Counted from the stretch's first letter, positions 54,498 through 63,018 are shown. The stretch: DNA of 64,000 nucleotides from Methanoregulaceae archaeon UBA467 (GCA_002503825.1 DASP01000014.1:248001-312000); one strand, 5' to 3'. Numbers and translations are program-made. Notes: a model not told the origin generated them from the letters alone.

Positions 54498-55199
54498 TCA
54501 CAGATTCGGGCAGGACTGGGAAGGAACTGTCAGGCCGGTCTCGTTCCCGATCTTCTGGATCCTCATCTGGACTGAGGCATTTACATCGTTACCGGTAAAT
54601 TCTATGACATAGTTGCCTGATGACCTCAACTGTATCTCCCGCTTCGGAGTGGAACTATAGGTTTTGGCAAAACCGTCCTTTTCGATGATGGCCCCGGTGT
54701 TCTTATCCCGCACAATAATCTCAAACCATGCAGACGGGCTTATTGTGGTCTGCGTGACGGTCTTTTCATCCCTTGATCCATAGGAACTGACATACCAGAT
54801 ATTGCGCGTCACAGTCTTTGGTTTGATACAAATATCGATTATAAGGGGCGGGTTTCCAAGAATATACTCGTATGCAACAGTATTGTATTTCAATGCCAGT
54901 TCGTTGTTGTAAATAGTCAGGTACTCGACAGGTATCGGTGTCGGGATCGGGAGATTGCTGTACGTCGATCTCGGAGTGGGAAATTCATCCTTTGGATACG
55001 GCGTAACAGAAGTCAGAAACTGGGTTTCAATAATTTCAGGGGTTATTTCAGGAGTAGGTGTACTGACCTGACCGGCTCCATCCCCCTGGGACGTGGTCTC
55101 CCCCTGGCCGGTATCCTCACGTGGTGGAGCAATACAACCGGAACAGAGAAGGATAACGATAATCACGGCGATAGAACATCCCCGCAGAAACCAGCTACT
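54498..55199 (-). CDS. Predicted surface lipoprotein of unknown function
   Basis: This protein of 233 residues has a hydrophobic leader and lipobox (VIIVILLCSGC), a low-complexity Gly/Thr/Gln-rich spacer (TGQGETTSQGDGAGQVSTPTPEITPEI) and a beta-rich domain with YEYILGNPPLIIDICIKPKTVTR and a SGNYVIEFTGNDV stretch. ATG at 55199 starts the signal; the longer frame adds 22 unlikely residues. It faces the repeat copy 4, ending 90 bp from it. Confidence 0.72.
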   Translation of the reverse strand, partial: SSWFLRGCSIAVIIVILLCSGCIAPPREDTGQGETTSQGDGAGQVSTPTPEITPEIIETQFLTSVTPYPKDEFPTPRSTYSNLPIPTPIPVEYLTIYNNELALKYNTVAYEYILGNPPLIIDICIKPKTVTRNIWYVSSYGSRDEKTVTQTTISPSAWFEIIVRDKNTGAIIEKDGFAKTYSSTPKREIQLRSSGNYVIEFTGNDVNASVQMRIQKIGNETGLTVPSQSCPNL

Positions 55200-55420
55200 C
55201 ATTGCTTGAAGATTGACCAATGATCTATTTATGCCTTTATACGCCGTTATCCCTGACAGATTCAATCGGATTATTCCGCATGAACTCAGGAAAACCGTAA
55301 TACCGCGTAAGACAAATGATTCCTACCCAATGACGTCCGGTCCGTGTTGAAGGGTCACATACACTAATATATAATTGGATCAGGAATAACAATAAATACC
55401 CAGTTCCCGGGGTGGGCTTG

Positions 55421-55822
55421 ATGACAAAAAAACAGGTGTGGAATAAAAAAGAAGAAATTCTTAACGAAGCCGATAAAATGGTCCTTCAGGCCGACATTTT
55501 CGCATTTGAGAGCAGGTACGAAGACGCCAATTCATATTATGACAAAGCCCTTGCCATTGTCCCGGGAAATGCTGATGTATGGGCATTTAAGGGCATCACG
55601 CTCGAAGGCGGACTCGGTCGTCAGGAAGAGGCATTGAAATGCTGGGAAACCGCAAAACGCCTCGATCATGACATTGCCGATGCAGTGGATATGACAAAGG
55701 ACGAGGAAGAAGAGTTAAACATAGACGGACTCGACCTGACCGGAGTATCTGACAGCTGCAAAGAAAAAATCCGTAAACTCATGCTGCAGAATAAAGAAAG
55801 CAAAACAGGTCAGAAAAAATAG
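55421..55822 (+). CDS. TPR-repeat protein
   Basis: This protein of 133 residues has two tetratricopeptide repeats (ADIFAFESRYEDANSYYDKALAIVPGNADVWAFKG and ...GGLGRQEEALKCWETAKRLDHDIADAV), then an acidic linker (DMTKDEEEELN) and a helical tail. TPRs mediate protein contacts. I use ATG 55421, which follows GGGGTGGG; a GTG start at 55412 is less likely. It precedes the small membrane proteins and parA, a possible link to that locus. Confidence 0.78.
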   Translation: MTKKQVWNKKEEILNEADKMVLQADIFAFESRYEDANSYYDKALAIVPGNADVWAFKGITLEGGLGRQEEALKCWETAKRLDHDIADAVDMTKDEEEELNIDGLDLTGVSDSCKEKIRKLMLQNKESKTGQKK

Positions 55823-55854
55823 ATACGGCTTTCCACGCACCCTGATTCCCGGAG

Positions 55855-56037
55855 CTATTCTTTTTTCACTGATTCAAGTTCAATGAGGACCGGGGCAATT
55901 GTTCCGGTATCGACACATCGTTTTGCAAGCCTTGTAAGCCTCCTCATGTAATAGATATGGGTTATCTGAAAACTTACAAGCAGCCCGAAACAGAATGTCA
56001 CAACGCTGATCATCAGGTACGCCAGTGTATCAACCAT
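55855..56037 (-). CDS. Small single-span membrane protein, paralogue A
   Basis: This 60-residue protein has one hydrophobic span (YLMISVVTFCFGLLVSFQI) and a cytoplasmic tail MRRLTRLAKRCVDTGTIAPVLIELESVKKE. A good ribosome site (AGGGGAGT) precedes the ATG. It resembles the next gene upstream, paralogue B, in span-plus-tail layout and in the tail pattern ending in (A/S)IxPxLIxExE. The pair is divergent from parA. Confidence 0.7.
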   Translation of the reverse strand: MVDTLAYLMISVVTFCFGLLVSFQITHIYYMRRLTRLAKRCVDTGTIAPVLIELESVKKE

Positions 56038-56062
56038 CTTTACTTACTCCCCTGTTGTGTTT

Positions 56063-56239
56063 TCACGATTCACGCTCCATTTCAGTGATAAGCGGTACAA
56101 TGGAATCAACCTTTTCCGATTCCTTTGCAACGCTGACGAACCGTCGTTTATAATATTCCGTCATAACCAGGTACCCGAGAATAAGCCCTATCAGAAACAT
56201 CAGTAAACCGATTACAATGTATGCGGTAAAATCTTCCAT
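56063..56239 (-). CDS. Small single-span membrane protein, paralogue B
   Basis: This protein of 58 residues starts at ATG 56239 (MEDFTAYIVIGLLMFLIGLILGYLV) after AGTCAGGAAATCC; longer frames add an unlikely N-terminus. The tail YYKRRFVSVAKESEKVDSIVPLITEMERES parallels paralogue A. It is the first gene of a two-gene unit and starts 188 bp from the parA start, so both are likely controlled together. Confidence 0.7.
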   Translation of the reverse strand: MEDFTAYIVIGLLMFLIGLILGYLVMTEYYKRRFVSVAKESEKVDSIVPLITEMERES

Positions 56240-56335
56240 GGATTTCCTGACTCCGTATAATGTGAAGTACAAATGAATGACATATAAATTTACGTATTTC
56301 ATATGCACCTGACATTTTTTAATCGGGCGAAAACC

Positions 56336-56430
56336 TTTTAAAAACGTAAAAATTCAAAAACAAAACAAAAATGCGTAAAGATAAATTAAAATCTGATTAC
56401 ATATTATTAATCCAAAAGAGGTGAAGTATT
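56336..56430 (+). promoter_or_regulatory. Promoter, ribosome site and non-ATG start of parA
   Basis: TTTTAAAAA (56336-56344) is a TATA candidate with a leader of about 60 nt. GAGGTGA (56418-56424) is a strong ribosome site four bases before ATT (56428-56430), which is where the conserved MSIITFAHHKGG start falls. No ATG, GTG or TTG exists in frame before the Walker A motif. Confidence 0.6.
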
Positions 56431-57276
56431 TCAATAATTACCTTTGCACACCATAAAGGTGGAACAGGGAAGACCACCTCATGCCTTAATATATCAGGAT
56501 TTCTCCAGATGGCCGGGAAACGGGTCCTTGTGGTGGATATTGATCCACAGGCAAATGCTACTTCAGGTCTTGGCATAAACCCGGAGACGGTCGACCTGAG
56601 CATGTATGATGTATTTATGAGTGAATTTGAAGGGTTTCCTGATATTGACATTCAGGATATCGTTGTGAATTCTCCCTCGGGAATTGATATAGCGCCCTCA
56701 ACCCTTGACCTTGTAGGGGTTGAACCCTTCCTTTATAATGTCGAATACAGGTCTGTCATCCTCAGGGAAATTCTCGCACCCCATAAAAACGAATACGATT
56801 TCATCCTGATTGATACACCTCCAAGCATGGGCCAGTTTGTCATCAATGGACTTATCGCTGCGGATCATACAATTGTAACCTTCGACCGCGGGGTCTTTGC
56901 CTTAAACGGACTTGCCACCCTGAGGACCATATTCAACGATATCGAGGAACTGGTAGGCGAAAAAATATCGCCTGATATGGCAATTCTCACCAGATGGGAT
57001 TCCATATCAGGAAAAAAGAAAAAACCGGGAATCTTTTCGTTCCTTTCAGGACTGAAATCCGCTGAAATGAGAACGGATGCACATGCAGACGCAGTGACCC
57101 TGAAGCTTTTTGAAACAGAAGTGAGAAAATATTTCAGGTTTGTGTACACCATTCCTTTCAGCAGGGCAATTTACGAATCGCAGCAGGCAGGGCTCCCAAT
57201 ATCCCATTTTGCCCCGGATAACGATGCTGCGAAGATCTACCGGGAGATTGCCGGCGTGATCATGGAGTGGGGATAG
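56428..57276 (+). CDS. ParA/Soj family partition ATPase with apparent AUU start
   Basis: This protein of 282 residues has the deviant Walker A KGGTGKTT at residues 10-17, the DIDPQANATSGLG switch and DFILIDTPPSMG Walker B region, and a late IPFSRAIYESQQAGLPISHFAPDNDAAKIYREI typical of ParA. The basic-hydrophobic insert SGKKKKPGIFSFLSGLK at about 200 may touch DNA or membrane. The first in-frame ATG (56509) lies after the Walker A motif, so translation must begin earlier; ATT at 56428 with GAGGTGA upstream is the only place that fits. It precedes chemotaxis genes and probably positions the receptor cluster. Confidence 0.85.
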   Translation: MSIITFAHHKGGTGKTTSCLNISGFLQMAGKRVLVVDIDPQANATSGLGINPETVDLSMYDVFMSEFEGFPDIDIQDIVVNSPSGIDIAPSTLDLVGVEPFLYNVEYRSVILREILAPHKNEYDFILIDTPPSMGQFVINGLIAADHTIVTFDRGVFALNGLATLRTIFNDIEELVGEKISPDMAILTRWDSISGKKKKPGIFSFLSGLKSAEMRTDAHADAVTLKLFETEVRKYFRFVYTIPFSRAIYESQQAGLPISHFAPDNDAAKIYREIAGVIMEWG

Positions 57277-57279
57277 CAG

Positions 57280-57342
57280 ATGAAGCTGGTAAGTGATAAT
57301 AATTATGAAGTATACCTTGACATGTGGGGGACCCAGACATGA
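57280..57342 (+). CDS. Twenty-residue ORF between parA and the PAS-CheW gene
   Basis: ATG at 57280 opens a 20-residue frame (MKLVSDNNYEVYLDMWGTQT, stop TGA) that starts 4 bp after parA and whose stop overlaps the next start as ATGA. A G-rich stretch GAGTGGGG at 57265-57272 could be its ribosome site. It may be a coupling peptide, or noise in a short gap. No homology is claimed. Confidence 0.3.
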   Translation: MKLVSDNNYEVYLDMWGTQT

Positions 57343-58991
57343 CTGAAAAAATTGGACGAAAAGCTCTTTTTATGGGAGTCGCTTCGAAAAAAGATGACCC
57401 CCTCCATGGGGAATCAGAATATAACACCTGTTGCAGGCAGTTATGCACATCTCTTGAAGCAATAAAAAAAGGTGAATCATCTGCACCTCTGGATAAGGAA
57501 GAGTTCCCTGAACCTTTGAGGCCGCTCGTTTCTGGTCTCGAAGATCTATTTAAATCAATAGTGGAGGAGCGCAACACATTACATCTTTTAAAGGACGCAT
57601 TCGAGCAGAACCCTGTGCCAATAATTTTAAAGGACGAATCCAGTCATAAACTCATTTCCAGCCACACGTATGATTCACTCGTTGAATCCGTCGTCTCTCC
57701 GGCACCGACAGCAATAAACCAGATCTCCTTAAACGAGATGACTCTTATTACACCCGTCCTTGGAGAGAGAATCCCCGGAACGCTCGAAACTCACATCGAT
57801 CTGAACGACGGGAGAAGACTTGTCATAGAGCAGACAGCCACGCCGGTATTCGACGAAAACGACTCTATAGAGGCAATCTGCTTCAGCCTGCATGACCTGA
57901 CTCCATTGAAAAATCTCGAGGAGGATTTAAAGGAGGCTGCACTGAAGGCCGATACACTTCAGTCATCAACTGATCATATGGTCAGGATGAATCCTGTTCC
58001 AATCCTTATGCTCGATGACGGTCTGAAAATCCTGCAGGTTAATGAAGCATTCAACCGCATGAGCGGCCTTGCCGAATCAGATCTTCTCGGACGGGATTAC
58101 GGAACTCTTCGCCTGCTCGAAATGAAGGGACAGACTCTCGATGAGATCCTCAGATTTAAGAAATTTGGCGTCTCGGAAACTGTTTTTGAATTTCCTTCAG
58201 GAGTTCATATCCTTCAGCAATACGGGATCCCGATCCCGGTCAGGGATTCTCCGGACAAATACCGTATCATGCTTCTTTTCTTTGATATCACCTCTTTGAA
58301 AGAGGATGAAGACCGGTTGAAAGAACAGGTCGTGTTTTTAACCGAGGAAGTGGAAGATTTAAGAAAAATACCCCCGCCTGTAGCAGTTCCGCAACCAGTC
58401 GTACCCCATGCCACCCAACCGGTGCCTGTTATTGAACCGAAACACGAACCTGAGGTAAAAGCAGAACCTAAAATTGAAAAGGCCGCGCCAGCAAAGATAA
58501 TTACCCATGACGTGGTGGAATTTGAAATCGGGAACGAAAAGTATGCACTTGACATTCACCTCGCCCGCGAAATTGTGGAAATGATGCCTATCACACCCAT
58601 TCCCAGATCCCCGCAATATCTCTGCGGCATCATGAACCTCAGGGGTGAAATTACAAACATCATCAATATCAACACCATACTCGGCGTCCCTGACGTTGAT
58701 ACACGGTCCGGGAAAAAAATCATCGTGCTTTCATCCGATGCAACAGGCGGAGAGAATATCGGAATCATAGTGGACGATGTTCACAGTGTCATACAGGTGC
58801 TGGATAATGAAGTCGAGCAGCTTGGCGGGGGCATTTCATCACTCTCCAGCGCCCATATCAAGGGAATAATTAAAACCGCCGAAAGTAAAACAGTAGAACT
58901 GAAAAAAGGGGAGAAAGGCACAAAGAACCTGATTATCTGGATTGACATGCACAGGCTCCTGCAGGACCTGGTCCAGCTGAAAAAAACATGA
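57339..58991 (+). CDS. PAS-PAS-CheW fusion signalling protein
   Basis: This protein of 550 residues has two PAS domains (about 85-200 and 215-330: MNPVPILMLDDGLKILQVNEAFNRMSG, ILQQYGIPIPV), a Pro/Val/Glu-rich linker (about 360-400) and a C-terminal CheW domain (403-550: DVVEFEIGNEKYALDIHLAREIVEM, GIIVDDVHSVIQVLDNEVEQ). The CheW part closely resembles the separate CheW encoded 2 kb on, and the PAS domains resemble those of the neighbouring receptor. It has no membrane span. It should link a PAS input directly to the CheA-receptor array. Start ATG 57339 has GGGGGA upstream. Confidence 0.9.
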   Translation: MTEKIGRKALFMGVASKKDDPLHGESEYNTCCRQLCTSLEAIKKGESSAPLDKEEFPEPLRPLVSGLEDLFKSIVEERNTLHLLKDAFEQNPVPIILKDESSHKLISSHTYDSLVESVVSPAPTAINQISLNEMTLITPVLGERIPGTLETHIDLNDGRRLVIEQTATPVFDENDSIEAICFSLHDLTPLKNLEEDLKEAALKADTLQSSTDHMVRMNPVPILMLDDGLKILQVNEAFNRMSGLAESDLLGRDYGTLRLLEMKGQTLDEILRFKKFGVSETVFEFPSGVHILQQYGIPIPVRDSPDKYRIMLLFFDITSLKEDEDRLKEQVVFLTEEVEDLRKIPPPVAVPQPVVPHATQPVPVIEPKHEPEVKAEPKIEKAAPAKIITHDVVEFEIGNEKYALDIHLAREIVEMMPITPIPRSPQYLCGIMNLRGEITNIININTILGVPDVDTRSGKKIIVLSSDATGGENIGIIVDDVHSVIQVLDNEVEQLGGGISSLSSAHIKGIIKTAESKTVELKKGEKGTKNLIIWIDMHRLLQDLVQLKKT

Positions 58992-59168
58992 AATCCCCTG
59001 GAATACCTGTGAAAATTAGCTAATAAATTTTTATACCCATATACCGGCAATTTCATTAATTTTTTTCAGGCGTGGAAAAAAACGCATAAATCTTTAAGGG
59101 ATAAATAAAGAGAACTTATACAGGTAACCAAATTGTGTCAGGTTGATCTTATCAAAGGAGTATGAATC

Positions 59169-61106
59169 ATGAAAACGGTGAATATTGTTGATGCCCTGTC
59201 AATGACCGAAAAAGGGGACTATGATATCAGGATCGATGACGCTGTCTCCGATCCGGTCCAGAAACAGTACATTGAGCTGATTAATAGTCTTATCCAGAAG
59301 TGCAGCAAATTAGAAAACCGATCAAAGGCAGAGCTTGAACAAAATCCCATGCCAATCCTCGTCTTTGATGACAAGTTTAAAATTATCACTACGAACGATG
59401 CATATGCAACACTGAGCGGGATTTCAAAGGAAAAACTCCTATCAATGAATGCAAAGGAGTTTAAAATCCTTGAACAAAAGGGCGAAGGACTGCGCGATGT
59501 CATTAAAAACAAGAAAAGAAGTTATGGCGAGGTTAAAATCGAACTCCCTTCGGGTGTCAAGATACTCGAACAGTACGGAATACCTATACTTGATGCGCAG
59601 GATAACCTGACCAACCTTTTTGTCGTATATAATGATGTCACTGAATTAAGAAAGAAAATGATTCAGATTGAAAAACTTCAGAAAAGATCTGAGTCCATAG
59701 TACAGGACAATCCATATCCAATCCTCGTCGTAAAACCAAACATGGACCTCATGGTCTACAACAAGGCATTCATTGAAATGTCAGGTTACAGCACTGATAA
59801 ACTGAAAGGCCTCTCGCTTAAGGATTTCAAGTATATCAAGAGTGTCGGCGGCAAGATGGAAGACACCCTTAAAAACAAGCAGCGGACGGAAGGGGTTGCG
59901 ACCATCGAATTCCCTTCAGGCAGGCATATCCTCGAATGGTTTTACATACCCCTCCTCGATAATACCGGAAATGTCTACAACATCCTGATCGTCTACAATG
60001 ATATTACCGAGAAACGCCTGCTCGAAGAACGCCTCCAGAAGAGTATCGGGGAACTTGCCGAAAGCCTTGCCGCTCTGTCACTGGGAGACCTGACCAAACC
60101 TGCGGTCACTTATAAGGATGACCCGCTTGAAAAGGTCAAAGGTGACCTGAACAAGACTCTTTCCGAGCTAAGGGGCACACTCGGCGAGATCCTTGCACAG
60201 GCCAACCAGCTTGAGCATGCCGTCATCGATGTCGGTAAGGGTGCCGACGAGATCGCAAAGGCCTCACAACAGGTGGCAATCACCGCCCAGAAGACTTCAG
60301 ACGATGTCCGGACCCAGATCGTCGAGCTTGAAAAAGTCACAAAAGAAGTCTCTGATCTCAGTGCGTCCATAGAAGAAATTGCAAGTACCTCCCAGGAAGT
60401 AAAGACCGTCACTACCAATGTGGCAAAGGAAGGAAATGATGCGGTCCGCGTCGGTAACGAAGCAAACTCCAAGATGAAGATTGTGCAGCAGATATCCGAG
60501 CGTGCCGTGAATGAGATCACTACCCTGAATAATCAGATGCGCGAGATCAGCAACATTGTCAGACTTATTACCGATATCGCAAACCAGACAAACCTCCTCG
60601 CCCTCAATGCAGCCATTGAGGCAGCGCGTGCCGGTGAACACGGCAGGGGATTTGCGGTAGTAGCCGGGGAAGTCAGAAACCTTGCCGGCGAATCAAAAAA
60701 TGCAACCCGTAACATCGAAGAAGTCATCGGGGGCATTACACAGAGCAGCGAAAAGACTGCTGATGCAATGAAAAAGGCCTATGAAGAAATTATCAGCGGT
60801 ATAACCAGTGTGAATTCGACAATCGACGCCCTGAACCGCATGGTCTCTGATGTCAATATTTCTGCAAACAGCATCGCCGATATCTCGCGGGCAACCGAAG
60901 ATCAGGCAGGAGCGACAAACAACGTCACCAGGAATGTTGATTTCATCAATAATCTCATCCTCTCTGCAGAGAAGAGCATGGAGGATCTTGCAGCTCTTGC
61001 GGAAGAGTCCAGCGCATCGACCGAAGAGGTGGCAAGTGCCTCGAATGAGATCAAGACCATGGCGGTTCACTTACGAGAGATGGTCGGCAAATTCAAAGTG
61101 CAGTAA
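59169..61106 (+). CDS. Soluble methyl-accepting chemotaxis protein with two PAS domains
   Basis: This 645-residue receptor has PAS domains at about 55-160 and 175-285, a HAMP-like stretch around LEERLQKSIGELAESLAALSLGDL (about 285-340) and the long signalling coiled coil from 370 on. The hairpin tip with ITDIANQTNLLALNAAIEAARAGEHGRGFAVVA is near 460-510. No transmembrane segment is present, so it senses cytoplasmic signals. AAAGGAG precedes the ATG. It is followed by cheW after 9 bp and cheR, which methylates such receptors. Confidence 0.95.
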   Translation: MKTVNIVDALSMTEKGDYDIRIDDAVSDPVQKQYIELINSLIQKCSKLENRSKAELEQNPMPILVFDDKFKIITTNDAYATLSGISKEKLLSMNAKEFKILEQKGEGLRDVIKNKKRSYGEVKIELPSGVKILEQYGIPILDAQDNLTNLFVVYNDVTELRKKMIQIEKLQKRSESIVQDNPYPILVVKPNMDLMVYNKAFIEMSGYSTDKLKGLSLKDFKYIKSVGGKMEDTLKNKQRTEGVATIEFPSGRHILEWFYIPLLDNTGNVYNILIVYNDITEKRLLEERLQKSIGELAESLAALSLGDLTKPAVTYKDDPLEKVKGDLNKTLSELRGTLGEILAQANQLEHAVIDVGKGADEIAKASQQVAITAQKTSDDVRTQIVELEKVTKEVSDLSASIEEIASTSQEVKTVTTNVAKEGNDAVRVGNEANSKMKIVQQISERAVNEITTLNNQMREISNIVRLITDIANQTNLLALNAAIEAARAGEHGRGFAVVAGEVRNLAGESKNATRNIEEVIGGITQSSEKTADAMKKAYEEIISGITSVNSTIDALNRMVSDVNISANSIADISRATEDQAGATNNVTRNVDFINNLILSAEKSMEDLAALAEESSASTEEVASASNEIKTMAVHLREMVGKFKVQ

Positions 61107-61115
61107 GGTGACCTG

Positions 61116-61619
61116 ATGGCCTTAACCATTGACGTGGTGGAGTTCGAAATTGGAAAAGAACTCTATGCGATGGATATCCAGCTTGCCCGCGAGATTGTGG
61201 AGATGATTCCTATTACTCCACTCCCGAAGGCACCCGAATACATTGCAGGAATTATCAATTTACGAGGAGAGATCACCACAGTACTATTCATCAATAACCT
61301 TATCGGCATACATGGAAAGCCGATTAACGAAAACCAGAAGATTATAATCCTTGTTCCTGAAGCATCGGGGGGCTCGAATGTCGGCATCATCGTGGATGAT
61401 GTCCATAGTGTCATCCAGGTGAATGAAAACGACATCGAGCATATCGAGGGAGGCATCTCTTCAGGAGCAGGGCATTTTGTAAAAGGGATCATTAAAATCA
61501 AGGTTGACGCTGCAGAAAAGAAAAAGAAGGAAGAGGACGGCGCCCATCAAAAAACCCTGATCATCTGGATTGATATCGAAAAAATATTAAGGGAACTCGT
61601 TGATCTCGAGAGGAAATAA
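61116..61619 (+). CDS. cheW: Chemotaxis coupling protein CheW
   Basis: This 167-residue adaptor joins receptors to CheA. DVVEFEIGKELYAMDIQLAREIVEM, PEYIAGIINLRGEITTVLFI and VGIIVDDVHSVIQVNENDIEHIEGGISS follow the two-lobed CheW fold. It contains a charged insert KKKKEEDGAHQ near 140. Its sequence is a near relative of the CheW domain in the PAS-CheW protein, so one arose by duplication of the other. It lies 6 bp before cheR. Confidence 0.94.
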   Translation: MALTIDVVEFEIGKELYAMDIQLAREIVEMIPITPLPKAPEYIAGIINLRGEITTVLFINNLIGIHGKPINENQKIIILVPEASGGSNVGIIVDDVHSVIQVNENDIEHIEGGISSGAGHFVKGIIKIKVDAAEKKKKEEDGAHQKTLIIWIDIEKILRELVDLERK

Positions 61620-61625
61620 CTTTTT

Positions 61626-62429
61626 ATGGACGATTTTTCGTTATTGCTTGCCACAATCGAGAAATTATTTAAACTACATTGTGGGAATTACAAGGAAGAT
61701 TATATAAAAAGGCGGCTCCTCTCCCGGATGAACGCGAGCGGTATGCAGGATTACAAGGAATATCACAAATTCCTAATAAATAACCCGGAAGAACAGGAAA
61801 AATTAAAAAATGCATTGACAATCAATGTAACAAAATTTTTCAGGGACCCGGAAGTATTTGAAGTTGTTAAAAAAGAACTCATTCCACCAATCATCAGGCA
61901 GAAACAGAGGGTGAGGATATGGAGTGCAGGGTGTTCTTCAGGCGAAGAGCCATATTCCTATGCAATTATTCTCACCGAACTCGCACTCTTTAACAAGGAT
62001 CTTGATGCCCTGATTTATGCAACCGATATTGACGATGAAATATTAAAGAAGGCCAGCGAAGGCATCTATGATAAAAGTGCCCTTGAAAACCTGAGCGAAA
62101 GCCAGATCAGGAGGCATTTTACCGCACGAAGCGACGGGAAGTTCGAGGTGAAACCGCACCTGAAGGAAAAAATCCGGTTTTCTCACCACGACCTGATGTC
62201 AGGAAAACCGGCTGCACGCAATCTCGATATCGTATCCTGCCGGAACGTAACAATTTATTTCAATGAAAAACAGAAAAATGACCTGGCCCGCGAATTCCAC
62301 GAGGGTCTGGGCATGGAAGGATATTATATTATGGGAATGTCCGAATTCCTGGGAAAAGAAGTGAGTCCGTTATTCAGGTCATACCGTCCATTGCAGAAAG
62401 TATTTATCAAGGTCAATAATCCGCTCTGA
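61626..62429 (+). CDS. cheR: Chemoreceptor glutamate methyltransferase CheR
   Basis: This 267-residue SAM-dependent enzyme methylates receptor glutamates. NVTKFFRDPEVFEVV (about 65), RIWSAGCSSGEEPYSYAI (SAM motif), IYATDIDDEIL and DIVSCRNVTIYF are the CheR signatures, and the N-terminal small helical domain is complete. CheA, CheB and CheY genes are not in the window. The end overlaps the convergent gene by 17 bp. Confidence 0.94.
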   Translation: MDDFSLLLATIEKLFKLHCGNYKEDYIKRRLLSRMNASGMQDYKEYHKFLINNPEEQEKLKNALTINVTKFFRDPEVFEVVKKELIPPIIRQKQRVRIWSAGCSSGEEPYSYAIILTELALFNKDLDALIYATDIDDEILKKASEGIYDKSALENLSESQIRRHFTARSDGKFEVKPHLKEKIRFSHHDLMSGKPAARNLDIVSCRNVTIYFNEKQKNDLAREFHEGLGMEGYYIMGMSEFLGKEVSPLFRSYRPLQKVFIKVNNPL

Positions 62430-63018
62430 ATCCTTCCCGTATCAGGACCTGGCCCGGGAGACGGATCATCACATGATAACATTTTCTCGGGAAGATCTCA
62501 TCCGTAATTTCGAGACCGCTCCGTTCAAGATTTCCACCGAGCATCTGGTCAAAATATGTCTCGTATTCCTGGTAATACCCAATTAACTGGTATGGATACG
62601 AATCACGGGAATCCCCGGTCATTTTTTCGATTATTTCCTCAAGAAAAACTTGCGACACTTCGAATGGCACATCATGCGTCCTTTCATTGACATGAATTAT
62701 GCACCGCTCCACCTCGACTGTTTTTTTTTCAAGAATCAGGAACCTCATCTCAAAATCGATTTTATGCAGCCCCTGCATCCCGTAACTGATAAAATTCAGT
62801 AAAAAATCACAAAATAAGGAAATATTCTGTTTCAGTTCTTCACCGACCGCGTTTAATGCCATATCCCGGGCCTGTTCAGGAATAGCCCTCTCTTTTTTCA
62901 GTTCTTCGAGAAGGATCTTCTGGGTATTCATATGGTGGAGCATCGCCCCCATTACCCGGTATCGTTTCCAGAATTCAACCTCGTATACAGAAGAATGAAG
63001 TGATATCTCACGTTCCAT
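62413..63018 (-). CDS. Protein of unknown function next to the chemotaxis cluster
   Basis: This protein of 201 residues begins MEREISLHSSVYEVEFWKRYRVMGAMLHHM and is largely helical up to about residue 100, then has a mixed domain ending HVMIRLPGQVLIREGFRADY. I recognise no family. GGTGATTGGC precedes the ATG at 63018. Its end overlaps cheR, and it may share the following membrane gene's transcript. Confidence 0.7.
   Translation of the reverse strand: MEREISLHSSVYEVEFWKRYRVMGAMLHHMNTQKILLEELKKERAIPEQARDMALNAVGEELKQNISLFCDFLLNFISYGMQGLHKIDFEMRFLILEKKTVEVERCIIHVNERTHDVPFEVSQVFLEEIIEKMTGDSRDSYPYQLIGYYQEYETYFDQMLGGNLERSGLEITDEIFPRKCYHVMIRLPGQVLIREGFRADY

Noticed and set aside
53252..54500. Possible tRNA or CRISPR in the gap after mobA and other gaps
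   Set aside because: No TTCGAATCC-type T-loop with a matching acceptor stem, and no regularly spaced short repeats, were found anywhere in the window.
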